This document shows positions 52,942 to 61,679 of a stretch of DNA of 64,000 nucleotides, piece after piece. The stretch is taken from the NCBI RefSeq assembly GCF_014203605.1, contig NZ_JACHJJ010000005.1, positions 124,001 through 188,000 on the forward strand, written 5' to 3'. This stretch comes from Thiemannella venezuelensis. GTDB taxonomy: Bacteria; Actinomycetota; Actinomycetes; Streptosporangiales; Streptosporangiaceae. Position 1 is the stretch's first letter, and the number at the start of each line of letters is the position of its first letter. The notes below the pieces were generated by a model. It made no database searches. It was given only the letters and a program-made list of their open reading frames with translations, and had not been told where the DNA came from. The position numbers were made by a program, and so were the translations under genes.

Positions 52942-53925
52942 ATGCGCGTCGGTCTGCTGGGTCTCGGGCGAATAGGGGCTTTCCATGCCATGACGCTGGC
53001 CGCCCACCCCCGGGTCGACGAGCTGGTGGTGGCCGACGCGGACCCGGCGAGGGCGGCGGGAGCGGCCGCCGGACTGGGGGAGAAGGCCAGGACGGGGGAG
53101 GCGTTCGACGCCGACGCCGTGGTCATCGCCACCCCCACCGGCACCCACGCCGAGCTCCTGCTGAGGGCGTGCGCCGCCGGGCTCCCCGCGTTCTGCGAGA
53201 AACCCGCCGCCTCCGGGATCGACGACACCGTCCGGGTGCTGGAGGCGGCCGAGCGGAGCGGGACGGCCGTGCACATCGGCTTCCAGCGGCGCTTCGACGC
53301 CGGCCACGCCGAGGCCCGAAGGGCGTTGCGGGCCGGAGAGCTGGGCGAGCTCCACCGGGTCCACCTGGTCACCGCCGACCCGGCCCCGCCCGCGGCCGGC
53401 TACGTCGCGACCTCCGGCGGGATCTACCGCGACTGCCACATCCACGACTTCGACATCCTGCGCTGGGTCACCGGCCGGGAGGCCGTCACCGTCTACGCGA
53501 CCGGCTCCAACCGGGGCGCGGCGTTCTTCGCCGAGGCGGGGGACGTCGACACCAGCGCCGCGCTCGTCACCATGGACGACGGCACACTGGCCACCCTCCA
53601 GGGCTCCCGCTACAACGGCGCCGGATACGACGTGCGGATGGAACTGGCCGGGACGCGGCGGACCCGGGTCGTCGGCCTCGGCCCCCGCGCCCCGCTGACC
53701 GCCTCCGAGGGCCTCCAGCCGGGCGGGGATCCGTGGCCGGACTTCGCCACCAGGTTCGCCCCGGCCTACGCGGCGGAGCTGGACGCGTTTCTCGCCGCCG
53801 CGGCGGGGGAGGCGGACGTTCCGTGCACGGTCGAGGACGCGCTGGCCGCGCTCTACCTCGCGGAGGCGGCGGACCTGTCGCTCCGCGAGGAACGGCCGGT
53901 CCGCGTGGCGGAGGTGGTCCGATGA
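52942..53925 (+). CDS. iolG: Inositol 2-dehydrogenase-like oxidoreductase (Gfo/Idh/MocA)
   Basis: A 327-residue NAD(P)-dependent dehydrogenase. The Rossmann loop GLLGLGRIGAFHA (residues 4-16), the EKP motif in FCEKPAASG (about 86-94), and the active-site DCHIHDFDILRW (about 165-176) are all present. It is the first gene of the operon and should oxidise myo-inositol (or scyllo-inositol) to the inosose. GGAGG lies four bases before the ATG. Its stop overlaps the next start. The exact inositol isomer cannot be read from sequence. Confidence 0.85.
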   Translation: MRVGLLGLGRIGAFHAMTLAAHPRVDELVVADADPARAAGAAAGLGEKARTGEAFDADAVVIATPTGTHAELLLRACAAGLPAFCEKPAASGIDDTVRVLEAAERSGTAVHIGFQRRFDAGHAEARRALRAGELGELHRVHLVTADPAPPAAGYVATSGGIYRDCHIHDFDILRWVTGREAVTVYATGSNRGAAFFAEAGDVDTSAALVTMDDGTLATLQGSRYNGAGYDVRMELAGTRRTRVVGLGPRAPLTASEGLQPGGDPWPDFATRFAPAYAAELDAFLAAAAGEADVPCTVEDALAALYLAEAADLSLREERPVRVAEVVR

Positions 53926-54806
53926 GCGAGCGGGAGACGGCGTCCGGCGGCGTGGTCCGGGCGGCCGGCGCGCCCATCTCGTGGGGTGTCTGCGAGGTGC
54001 CGGGCTGGGGGCGCCAGCTGGACCGGTCGCGGGTGCTCGCGGAGATGGCGGACCTCGGCCTGACCGCCACCGAGCTGGGTCCCGCCGGGTTCCTGCCGCC
54101 CTCGCCGTCGCGGTGCCGCTCCCTCCTCGGCGGGTACGGCCTGCGCGCGGTCGGCGGCTTCGTCCCCGTGGTCCTCCACGAGCCCCGCCACGACCCGCTC
54201 CCGGAGGTCCGCGCGACCATGCGGGCCTTCAGGGAGGGGGATGTGGAGGCCGTCGTGCTGGCCGCGGCCACCGGAGGGGAGGGCTACGACGCCAAGCCCG
54301 CGCTGGACGCCGCGGGCTGGAAGACCCTGCTCGCCAACCTGGGCCGGATCCTCAGGGCCGCCAGGGAGTTCGGCCGCGCCGTCACCCTGCACCCGCACGT
54401 CGGGACCATGGTGGAGACCCGGCAGGAGGTGGACCGGGTGCTCGGCGGCAGCGCGGTCCCGCTCTGCCTGGACACCGGCCACCTGCTCATCGGCGGCACC
54501 GACCCCCTGGACCTCGTCCGCGCGGTCCCCGGCCGGATCGCCCACGTCCACCTCAAGGACGTCGACGCCGCCCTCGCCGAGCGGGTCCGGGCGGGCGGGC
54601 TCGGCTACACCCGGGCCGTGCGGGACGGGATCTACCGCCCGCTCGGCGAGGGCGACGTCGACGTGGCGGGCATCGTCACCGGCCTGGCGGCGGCCGGGTA
54701 CAGCGGCTGGTACGTGCTGGAGCAGGACGTCGTCCTGGACTCGGAGGAGGCGGACCCCGCGCGGGACGTCCGCGCGAGCCTGGCCTACCTCCGGAGCCTC
54801 GCGTGA
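53922..54806 (+). CDS. iolE: Inosose dehydratase-like sugar isomerase family protein
   Basis: A 294-residue TIM-barrel of the xylose isomerase-like family. Metal ligands are expected from TLHPHVGTM (about 155), CLDTGHLLIGG (about 184), VHLKDVD (about 207) and LEQDV near the end. IolE dehydrates 2-keto-myo-inositol to the diketone substrate of IolD. IolI-type isomerases share the fold, so the role is assigned from position in the operon. ATGA overlap with the gene before and GTGA overlap with the gene after show tight coupling. Confidence 0.72.
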   Translation: MSERETASGGVVRAAGAPISWGVCEVPGWGRQLDRSRVLAEMADLGLTATELGPAGFLPPSPSRCRSLLGGYGLRAVGGFVPVVLHEPRHDPLPEVRATMRAFREGDVEAVVLAAATGGEGYDAKPALDAAGWKTLLANLGRILRAAREFGRAVTLHPHVGTMVETRQEVDRVLGGSAVPLCLDTGHLLIGGTDPLDLVRAVPGRIAHVHLKDVDAALAERVRAGGLGYTRAVRDGIYRPLGEGDVDVAGIVTGLAAAGYSGWYVLEQDVVLDSEEADPARDVRASLAYLRSLA

Positions 54807-55861
54807 CCGCGCCCGGGGGGTCCGCGGAGGCGGGGAACCGCACGGGCGCGGGCGGGCGGGAGCAGGAGGCCGGGCGGCCCGGGGGCGGGGCCGTACCCGT
54901 GGAGGTGCTGACGATCGGGCGGGTCGGGGTGGACGTCTACCCGCTCCAGGTGGGGGTCTCGCTGCGGGAGGTGGAGACCTTCGGCAAGTACCTGGGCGGC
55001 AGCCCGACCAACGTGGCGGTGGCCGCCGCCCGGCTGGGCCGCTCCAGCGCGGTGATCACCCGGACCGGGGCCGACCCGTTCGGGGCGTTCGTCCACGACG
55101 CGCTGCGCGCCTACGGCGTCGACGACCGCCACGTCACCGCGGTGCCCGGCCTGCCGACCCCGGTGACGTTCTGCGAGATCCGGCCGCCGGACGACTTCCC
55201 GCTCTACTTCTACCGGTACCCCAAGGCCCCCGACCTGGAGATCCTCCCCGAGGAGCTGGACCTGGCGGCGGTCGCCGGGGCGCAGCTGTTCTGGGCGACC
55301 GCGACCGGGCTCTCCGCGGAGCCGTCCCGCAGCGCGCACCTGGCGGCCTGGCGGGCGCGGGGGCGCGCGCCGTACACGGTGCTGGACCTGGACTACCGGC
55401 CGGCGTTCTGGCCGGACGAGCGGGCGGCCCGCGAGCGGGTGCGCGCGGTGCTCGGGCAGGTCACCGTCGCGGTCGGGAACGCGGAGGAGGCCGAGGTGGC
55501 CACCGGCACGCGCGAACCGCACCGGGCGGCACTGGCCCTGCTGGAGGCCGGGGCCGAGCTGGCGGTCGTCAAGCGGGGACCGGACGGGGTGCTCGGCATG
55601 ACCGCCGGCGAGACGGTGGAGGTGCCGCCGGTGGCGGTCGAGGTGGTCAACGGGCTCGGCGCGGGCGACGCCTTCGGCGGGGCGCTCTGCCACGGCCTGC
55701 TGGCGGGCTGGCCGCTGGAGCGGACGCTGCGCTTCGCCAACGCGGCCGGGGCGATCGTGGCCGGGCGGCTGGCCTGCGCCCCCGCGATGCCCACGGTGGA
55801 CGAGGTGCTGGCCGTCCTCGGCGGGGGACGCCCGGACCGCGGGCCGGAGGACGGGCGGTGA
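54803..55861 (+). CDS. iolC: 5-dehydro-2-deoxygluconokinase
   Basis: A 352-residue PfkB-family kinase. After a disordered Gly-rich start of about 32 residues come TIGRVGVDVYPLQ, the substrate-binding GKYLGGSPTNVAVAAARLG, and the catalytic GLGAGDAFGGALCHG (about 288-302) with the base Asp. It phosphorylates 2-deoxy-5-keto-D-gluconate in inositol catabolism. Start and stop overlap both neighbours by four bases. Confidence 0.92.
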   Translation: MTAPGGSAEAGNRTGAGGREQEAGRPGGGAVPVEVLTIGRVGVDVYPLQVGVSLREVETFGKYLGGSPTNVAVAAARLGRSSAVITRTGADPFGAFVHDALRAYGVDDRHVTAVPGLPTPVTFCEIRPPDDFPLYFYRYPKAPDLEILPEELDLAAVAGAQLFWATATGLSAEPSRSAHLAAWRARGRAPYTVLDLDYRPAFWPDERAARERVRAVLGQVTVAVGNAEEAEVATGTREPHRAALALLEAGAELAVVKRGPDGVLGMTAGETVEVPPVAVEVVNGLGAGDAFGGALCHGLLAGWPLERTLRFANAAGAIVAGRLACAPAMPTVDEVLAVLGGGRPDRGPEDGR

Positions 55862-56805
55862 GCGGGACCGGCGCCGGCCGGGGCGGGCGGGGCCCGGCGG
55901 GCGCGGCCGGGCACGCCGCGGGCCTGCCGGAGGAGGAGCACCGGAGACTGCTGGAGACCAGGGCGCGCTTCCCCTGGCGGATCGCCGAGGCCGCCGCGGC
56001 CCGGCGGCGGCGGGGCCTGCTGGAGGGCCGGGACCGGCTCCTGATCATCGCGGCCGACCACGCGGCCAGGGGCGTGCTCGGCGCCGGGAGCCGCCCCCTG
56101 GCCATGGGCAGCCGGCTCGACCTGCTCCAGCGGCTCCGTGTGGCGCTGTCCAGGCCGGGCGTGGACGGGCTGCTGGCCACGCCCGACGTCGTCGAGGACC
56201 TGCTGCTGCTCGGCGCGCTGGACGACAAGATCGTCATCGGCTCGATGAACCGCGGCGGCGTGCACGGCACCGCGTTCGAGTTCGACGACCGCTTCACCGC
56301 CTACGACGCCGCGGCCATCGCCCGGATGGGCCTGGACGGGGGCAAGATGCTCTGCCGGATCGGCGTCGACGAGCCCGCCACCGCCGCCACCCTCGAAGCC
56401 TGCGGCCGGGCGGTGACCGAGCTGGCCGCGCGCGGGCTGGTCGCGCTGGTGGAGCCGTTCTGGTCGCGCCGGGTGGACGGGGAGGTCACCCACGACCTGT
56501 CCGCCGAGGGCGTCATCCGGTCCGTGCACGTCGGCCAGGGGCTCGGCGCGACCTCCGCGCACACCTGGCTGAAGCTCCCGGTCGTGGACGAGATGGAGCG
56601 GGTGATGCGCGCGACCACCCTGCCCACGCTGCTGCTCGGCGGCGATCCGGGCGACGCGGCCGCCTCGGCGTACGCCGCCTGGCGCGAGGCGCTGCGCCTG
56701 CCCGGCGTCCGGGGGCTTGTGGTGGGCCGCGCGTTGCTGTACCCCTCCGATGACGACGTGGCGGCGGCGGTGGACACCGCGGCGGCGATGCTGGAGGCGG
56801 CATGA
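55858..56805 (+). CDS. Cgl0159-type (beta/alpha)8 aldolase-like protein
   Basis: A 315-residue TIM-barrel protein with LIIAADHAARGVL (about 62-74), a Lys-containing DDKIVIGSMNRGG strand and LLGGDPGD, as in the Cgl0159 family found in actinobacterial iol clusters. It resembles DeoC/LacD class I aldolases, so it is a candidate for cleaving the phosphorylated deoxy-keto-gluconate (the IolJ step). No separate iolJ is present in the window, which supports that reading. GTGA overlap with iolC. Confidence 0.78.
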   Translation: MSGTGAGRGGRGPAGAAGHAAGLPEEEHRRLLETRARFPWRIAEAAAARRRRGLLEGRDRLLIIAADHAARGVLGAGSRPLAMGSRLDLLQRLRVALSRPGVDGLLATPDVVEDLLLLGALDDKIVIGSMNRGGVHGTAFEFDDRFTAYDAAAIARMGLDGGKMLCRIGVDEPATAATLEACGRAVTELAARGLVALVEPFWSRRVDGEVTHDLSAEGVIRSVHVGQGLGATSAHTWLKLPVVDEMERVMRATTLPTLLLGGDPGDAAASAYAAWREALRLPGVRGLVVGRALLYPSDDDVAAAVDTAAAMLEAA

Positions 56806-56872
56806 GGCAACGATCACACCGGCGCGGCGCGGCCGCGCCCTGTCCCGGCGGAGCGCGGCCCGGGGAGGCGCG

Positions 56873-57694
56873 ATGACGTTCATCCCGGCCGGCAGCACGG
56901 CGCTGGCCCCCTGGGCGCTGTGGATCACGCCGGAGACGGCCGGCTGGGCCTACACCGGGCTCCGCCTGCTCCACCTGTCCGGCGAGACGGTCGAGTTCGC
57001 CACCGGCGGGGAGGAGATGCTGGTCCTGCCGCTCTCGGGCGGGTGCGCGGTCGAGTGCGACGGAGTGCGGCTCACGCTCCGCGGCAGGGACTCGGTCTTC
57101 CACGCGGTCTCCGACTTCGCCTACCTCCCGGTCGAGGCGACGGTCCGGATCACCGGGGAGGGCCGGTTCGCCCTCCCCACGGCCCGCGCGTCCCGGCGCC
57201 TGCCCGTCCGGTACGGCCCCGCCGACCGGGTCCCGGTGGAGGTGCGCGGCGCCGGGCAGGCCAGCCGCCAGGTCAACAACTTCTGCGCCCCGGACGCCTT
57301 CGAGTGCGACAAGCTCGTCGCGGTCGAGGTGCTCACCCCCGGCGGGAACTGGTCGTCCTACCCGCCGCACAAGCACGACGAGGCCTCCGAGCACGAGGCC
57401 GTGCTGGAGGAGATCTACTACTTCGAGGGCGGCCCCGGCTACCAGCGGGTGTACGGCACGCACGACACGCTGGCCGAGGTGTCCGGCGGCGACGTGGTGC
57501 TCGTCCCGCACGGCTACCACGGCCCGTCGATGGCGGCCCCCGGCTACGACCTGTACTACCTGAACGTGCTGGCCGGACCCGCCGAGAAGCGGTCCATGGC
57601 CTTCCGCGACGACCCCCGGCACGCATGGGTCCGCTCCTCCTGGGCAGGCAGGCAGGCCGACCCCCGGGTCCCGATGACGAGGGCGCCGCGCTGA
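56873..57694 (+). CDS. iolB: 5-deoxy-glucuronate isomerase
   Basis: A 273-residue bicupin. The metal His/Glu motif YPPHKHDEASEHEAVLEEIYY (in part: PPHKHDE about 163, then EEIYYF about 180) and the final HGYHGP (about 211) are typical of IolB. It converts 5-deoxy-glucuronate to 2-deoxy-5-keto-gluconate. GGGGAGG precedes the ATG; 67 bp separate it from the previous gene. Confidence 0.93.
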   Translation: MTFIPAGSTALAPWALWITPETAGWAYTGLRLLHLSGETVEFATGGEEMLVLPLSGGCAVECDGVRLTLRGRDSVFHAVSDFAYLPVEATVRITGEGRFALPTARASRRLPVRYGPADRVPVEVRGAGQASRQVNNFCAPDAFECDKLVAVEVLTPGGNWSSYPPHKHDEASEHEAVLEEIYYFEGGPGYQRVYGTHDTLAEVSGGDVVLVPHGYHGPSMAAPGYDLYYLNVLAGPAEKRSMAFRDDPRHAWVRSSWAGRQADPRVPMTRAPR

Positions 57695-57764
57695 CCCGGC
57701 GGGCGCCCAGGCCCGACCCCGCCCCGGGACGCGACGTCCCGGGGCCGCTCCTGCAGGAGGCGGG

Positions 57765-59606
57765 ATGAGGCTCACGGTGGCACAGGCGCTGGTGCGGTTC
57801 CTGGCGAACCAGTGGTCGGAGCGCGACGGCGCCGAGCAGCGGCTGATCGCCGGCGTCTTCGGCATCTTCGGCCACGGCAACGTGGCGGGTGTCGGCCAGG
57901 CCCTGGCCGAGCAGGGCGCGGGCACCGGCGGCCCGCTCCCGTACTACCTGGCCCGCAACGAGCAGGCCATGGTGCACACCGCCGCCGGCTACGCCCGGAT
58001 GCGCGACCGGCTGTCCACCTTCGCCTGCACCACCTCGATCGGCCCCGGCGCCACCAACCTGGTCACCGGGGCGGCGCTGGCCACGGTCAACCGCCTCCCC
58101 GTGCTGCTGCTGCCCGGCGACGTCTTCGCCACCCGCGCCGCGGGCACGGTCCTGCAGGAGCTGGAGGACCCGCGCTCCCACGGCGTGACGGTCAACGACG
58201 CGCTCCGCCCGGTCTCCCGCTTCTTCGACCGGATCGACCGTCCCGAGCAGCTGCCCCCCGCGCTGCTCGCCGCGATGCGGGTGCTGACCGACCCGGCCGA
58301 GACCGGCGCCGTCACCCTGGCGCTCCCCCAGGACGTGCAGGCCGAGGCCTTCGACTGGCCCGGGGAGCTGTTCGCCCGGCGCGTCTGGCACGTGGCCAGG
58401 CCGGTTGCCGAACCCGCCGCACTGGCCAGGGCGCTCGACCTGGTCCGCGCCTCGCACCGGCCGCTGATCGTCGCCGGGGGCGGGGCCGTCTACAGCGGGG
58501 CCTGCGAGGAGCTGGCCGGCTTCGCCGCGCGGCACGGCGTGCCGGTGGCCGAGACGCAGGCGGGCAAGGGCGCCGTGCCGTACGACCACCCCTGCGCGGT
58601 CGGCGCGGTCGGCCACACCGGGACCGCCGCCGCCAACGCCCTGGCGCGCGAGGCGGACCTGGTCATCGGCGTCGGCACCCGCTACAGCGACTTCACCACC
58701 GCCTCCCGGACCCTCTTCGGGCGGGCCCGGTTCCTCAACGTCAACGTGGCCGCCTTCGACGCGGCCAAGAACTCCGGGCGGACGCTGGTGGCCGACGCCC
58801 GCGAGGCGCTGCGGGCGCTGGAGCTCCCCGGCTGGACGGCCGACCCGGGCTGGACCGCGAGGGCGAGCGCGCTCACCCACGACTGGCAGGAGCAGGTCGC
58901 CCTGCTCACGACGGGCGAGACGCTGACCCAGCCGGTCGTGCTCGGCATGGTCAACGAGGTGGCCCGCCCGTCCGACGTGGTGGTCAACGCCGCCGGGTCC
59001 ATGCCGGGCGACCTGCACCGGCTGTGGCGGGCCCGCGACCCGAAGGGCTACCACGTCGAGTACGGCTACTCCTGCATGGGCTACGAGATCGCCGGAGGGC
59101 TCGGGGTGAAGCTCGCCGCCCCGGAGCGCGAGGTGTTCGTGCTGGTCGGCGACGGGTCCTACCTGATGATGGCGCAGGAGATCGCCACCGCCGTGCAGGA
59201 GGGCGTCAAGCTCGTGATCGTCCTGGTGGACAACCGCGGGTTCGCCTCGATCGGCGGGCTCTCGGAGTCGGTCGGGGCGCGGCGGCTCGGGACCGCCTAC
59301 CGGATGCGCGGCCCGGCGGGGGAGCTGGACGGCGCGCTCGTCCCGGTCGACCTGGCCGCCAACGCGGCCAGCCTGGGCGCCGACGTGCTGCGCGCCGACG
59401 GCCCCGAGTCGCTCCGGGTGGCCCTGGCCAAGGCGCGCGAGTCCACCCGGACCACCGTCGTGTACGCCGAGACCGTTCCCGGTCCGGGCCCGGCGACCAC
59501 GGCCTGGTGGGACGTGCCGGTCGCGGAGGTGTCCGGCGACGGGGAGGTACGGCGGGCACGCGCGGCCTACGAGCAGGCCAGAAGAGACCAGCGGCCCTAC
59601 CTGTAG
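57765..59606 (+). CDS. iolD: 3D-(3,5/4)-trihydroxycyclohexane-1,2-dione hydrolase
   Basis: A 613-residue thiamine diphosphate enzyme that opens the cyclic dione to 5-deoxy-glucuronate. It has the cofactor-activating Glu in ARNEQAMVHTAAGYAR (about 65), the central domain (IVAGGGAVYSGA) and the C-terminal TPP motif from VGDGSYLMM (about 463) to VDNRGFASI. It closes the six-gene operon; the promoter lies before iolG. iolA is not present, so the malonate-semialdehyde step is encoded elsewhere. GCAGGAGGCGGG precedes the ATG. Confidence 0.95.
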   Translation: MRLTVAQALVRFLANQWSERDGAEQRLIAGVFGIFGHGNVAGVGQALAEQGAGTGGPLPYYLARNEQAMVHTAAGYARMRDRLSTFACTTSIGPGATNLVTGAALATVNRLPVLLLPGDVFATRAAGTVLQELEDPRSHGVTVNDALRPVSRFFDRIDRPEQLPPALLAAMRVLTDPAETGAVTLALPQDVQAEAFDWPGELFARRVWHVARPVAEPAALARALDLVRASHRPLIVAGGGAVYSGACEELAGFAARHGVPVAETQAGKGAVPYDHPCAVGAVGHTGTAAANALAREADLVIGVGTRYSDFTTASRTLFGRARFLNVNVAAFDAAKNSGRTLVADAREALRALELPGWTADPGWTARASALTHDWQEQVALLTTGETLTQPVVLGMVNEVARPSDVVVNAAGSMPGDLHRLWRARDPKGYHVEYGYSCMGYEIAGGLGVKLAAPEREVFVLVGDGSYLMMAQEIATAVQEGVKLVIVLVDNRGFASIGGLSESVGARRLGTAYRMRGPAGELDGALVPVDLAANAASLGADVLRADGPESLRVALAKARESTRTTVVYAETVPGPGPATTAWWDVPVAEVSGDGEVRRARAAYEQARRDQRPYL

Positions 59607-59616
59607 GCCGCGCCGG

Positions 59617-60822
59617 TCAGGGAGCCGCCGCCGGCGTGGTCGCGGACCTGGGCTGGAAGCCCCCGGCGAGGAAGACGATCAGCGCCACCGTGATTGCGGC
59701 GGGCACGAACGCCGCCCGCGCGCTCACGGTGTCGTTGACCGTCCCGACCACGGCCGCGCCGACCAGGAACCCGACGTAGTTGAACAGGTTGACCCGGGCG
59801 ATCGCCGTCTCCGCCCCGGAGCCCAGCCGGCCGGCGGCCGAGAACGACTGCGGGGCGATGATCGACAGGCCGACGCCGACGAGGCCGAAGGAGACCACGG
59901 CCACCACGGGGCCCGGCGCGACGACGACGCCGAGCGTGCCCAGCGCCGCGATCACCGCGCCCGCGCGGACCACGGGGGCCGGGCCGTACCGGCGCACCGC
60001 GAGGTCCCCGGGGACCCGCGCGAGGAGCATCGCCGCCTGGTAGGCGAGGTAGGCGAAGGGGACCAGCCAGCCGGTCGCCGACAGCGCCTTCTCCATGTAG
60101 ACGGTGCCGTAGTTGGAGACCGCGGCGTCGCCGACGTAGAGGAAGGCCATCGCCAGGCAGAGCGGGATGATCGGCCGCCACGGCGCCCGGGCCGCCGTCT
60201 CCGCGGCCTGCGCCGTCGCCCGTTCCTCCGCGCGGTCGTAGAGGCGGGGGAGCATGGCCAGCGAGATGACCGCGCCGATCACCACCGGGACGGAGAACGA
60301 CCAGGCCAGGTCCACGCCGAGCGCGCTGAAGGCGGAGTTGAAGGCGGCCCCCAGCATCGAGCCGACGCTCCACACCGCGTGGAAGCCGGTCAGCACGCTC
60401 ATGCCGTAGGTGCGCTCGACCGCGACCGCCTGCATGTTCATCGCCGCGTCGACCGCCCCGACGGCGAGGCCGAACGCGGCGCTCAGCGCGTACAGGCCGG
60501 CGAGCGAGCCGTTCCAGCCCTGCAGGACCACGACGGCGCAGACGGCGAGCTGGGAGACGCGCAGCACGGGGGCGCTGCCGTACCGGGCGGCGAGGGAGCC
60601 CGCGGCCACGCTCCCGACACCGGCGATCACCGGCACCAGGAGCAGGACCAGGGTGAGGTCGGTGTCGCTCAGCCCGAACTTGTGCTGCAGGTCGATCACA
60701 TGGGTGAGCAGCGTGGCGAAGCACAGTCCCTGGACGAAGAACGCGGCCCAGGTCGCCACCCGGACCTGCCTGTCGCGCGGGGCCGGGGCCTGCGCCTGGT
60801 TGACGTGCGGGGTCGGCACCAC
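59617..60822 (-). CDS. MFS transporter
   Basis: A 401-residue permease with 12 predicted helices of the FucP/YbjJ-like subset (AAFFVQGLCFATLLTHVIDL, GSLAARYGSAPVLRVSQ). The substrate is unknown. It faces the inositol operon with a 10-bp gap but is divergent from a TetR gene with a promoter and inverted repeat between, so it is more likely a TetR-controlled efflux pump than the inositol importer. GTG start at 60822 or 60819 after GGAGG. Confidence 0.87.
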   Translation of the reverse strand: MVPTPHVNQAQAPAPRDRQVRVATWAAFFVQGLCFATLLTHVIDLQHKFGLSDTDLTLVLLLVPVIAGVGSVAAGSLAARYGSAPVLRVSQLAVCAVVVLQGWNGSLAGLYALSAAFGLAVGAVDAAMNMQAVAVERTYGMSVLTGFHAVWSVGSMLGAAFNSAFSALGVDLAWSFSVPVVIGAVISLAMLPRLYDRAEERATAQAAETAARAPWRPIIPLCLAMAFLYVGDAAVSNYGTVYMEKALSATGWLVPFAYLAYQAAMLLARVPGDLAVRRYGPAPVVRAGAVIAALGTLGVVVAPGPVVAVVSFGLVGVGLSIIAPQSFSAAGRLGSGAETAIARVNLFNYVGFLVGAAVVGTVNDTVSARAAFVPAAITVALIVFLAGGFQPRSATTPAAAP

Positions 60823-60830
60823 GACCTCCA

Positions 60831-60890
60831 GAGAACATGAGGGGGGGTCAAGTTCTCGGCCAGGGTAAGGGGGCGGTTCCCCGGGGTCAA
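60831..60890 (-). promoter_or_regulatory. Promoter and operator of the MFS gene
   Basis: On the minus strand TTGACC (60890-60885), a 17-bp spacer and TACCCT (60867-60862) form a good promoter. Just downstream, GAGAAC (60857-60852) and GTTCTC (60836-60831) make a 6-bp inverted repeat with a 15-bp centre around the expected transcript start, a typical TetR operator position. Confidence 0.6.
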
Positions 60891-61006
60891 TGGCCGCTCA
60901 CCGGCACCGCCGCCCGCCGGGACCCGCCGGAGCCTCGGAGGGGGCCTTCGCCGGGCCCGCGGGGCCTCGGAGGACCCGGGCCGGGCCGTTCCGTTAGGGT
61001 TCTCCC

Positions 61007-61624
61007 GTGCGAGCGGCAGGAGAACGGCGCAGGGGGTACGCGGCCGGGCAGGCACGCCGGGAGCGCATCCTGGCGATCGCGCTGCAGGAGTTCGCGGAGA
61101 ACGGCTACCGGGGCGCCTCGCTCGCCCGCATCGCCGAGCGGGCCGAGATATCCCAGGCCGGGCTGCTGCACCACTTCCGCAGCAAGGAACGGCTGCTGAT
61201 CGCCGTGCTGGAGTACCGCGACGAGCTGGACGTGCGCCGCTACAGCGCCGACGCCCGGCCTGCGGGGGGCCTGCGCGCGCTGGACGACCTGGTCGACCTG
61301 GTCGAGCGCAACTCCCGCGTCCCCGGCCTCGTCCAGCTGTTCACCGTGATGAGCGGCGAGGCCGTCACCGCCGACCACCCCGGCCACGAGTGGGCCCGCG
61401 AGCGCTACCGGCGGCTCCGCGACGAGGTGAGCCGGGTGCTGGGGCGGGCGGTGGAGGAGGGCGAGCTCCGGGCGGACATCGACCCCGAGGCGCACGCGGC
61501 CCGGCTGATCGCCATGATGGACGGCCTGCAGAACCAGTGGCTCCTCGACCCGGACAGGGTGGACATGGCCGCCCTCTTCCGGGGCCACATCGCCGACCTC
61601 GTCGCCGCGCTCCGCCCCCGGTGA
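61007..61624 (+). CDS. TetR family transcriptional regulator
   Basis: A 205-residue regulator with a TetR helix-turn-helix (GYRGASLARIAERAEISQAGL, about 33-53, then HHFRSKERLL) and a helical ligand domain that includes TetR C-terminal features (MMDGLQNQWLLDP, about 170). It is divergent from the MFS gene, whose promoter bears a matching inverted repeat, so it probably represses it. TAGGGT at 60995-61000 is six bases before the GTG without a ribosome site, indicating a leaderless message. Confidence 0.88.
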   Translation: MRAAGERRRGYAAGQARRERILAIALQEFAENGYRGASLARIAERAEISQAGLLHHFRSKERLLIAVLEYRDELDVRRYSADARPAGGLRALDDLVDLVERNSRVPGLVQLFTVMSGEAVTADHPGHEWARERYRRLRDEVSRVLGRAVEEGELRADIDPEAHAARLIAMMDGLQNQWLLDPDRVDMAALFRGHIADLVAALRPR

Positions 61625-61679
61625 CCCCGTCCCCGGTGACCCCGCCCCCGCACGTCCCGGCAGGGCTTATCGTCGAAGG

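Noticed and set aside
59617-60822. MFS gene as the inositol importer
   Set aside because: It is convergent to the iol operon and has its own TetR-type control region; resemblance is to efflux-type permeases.
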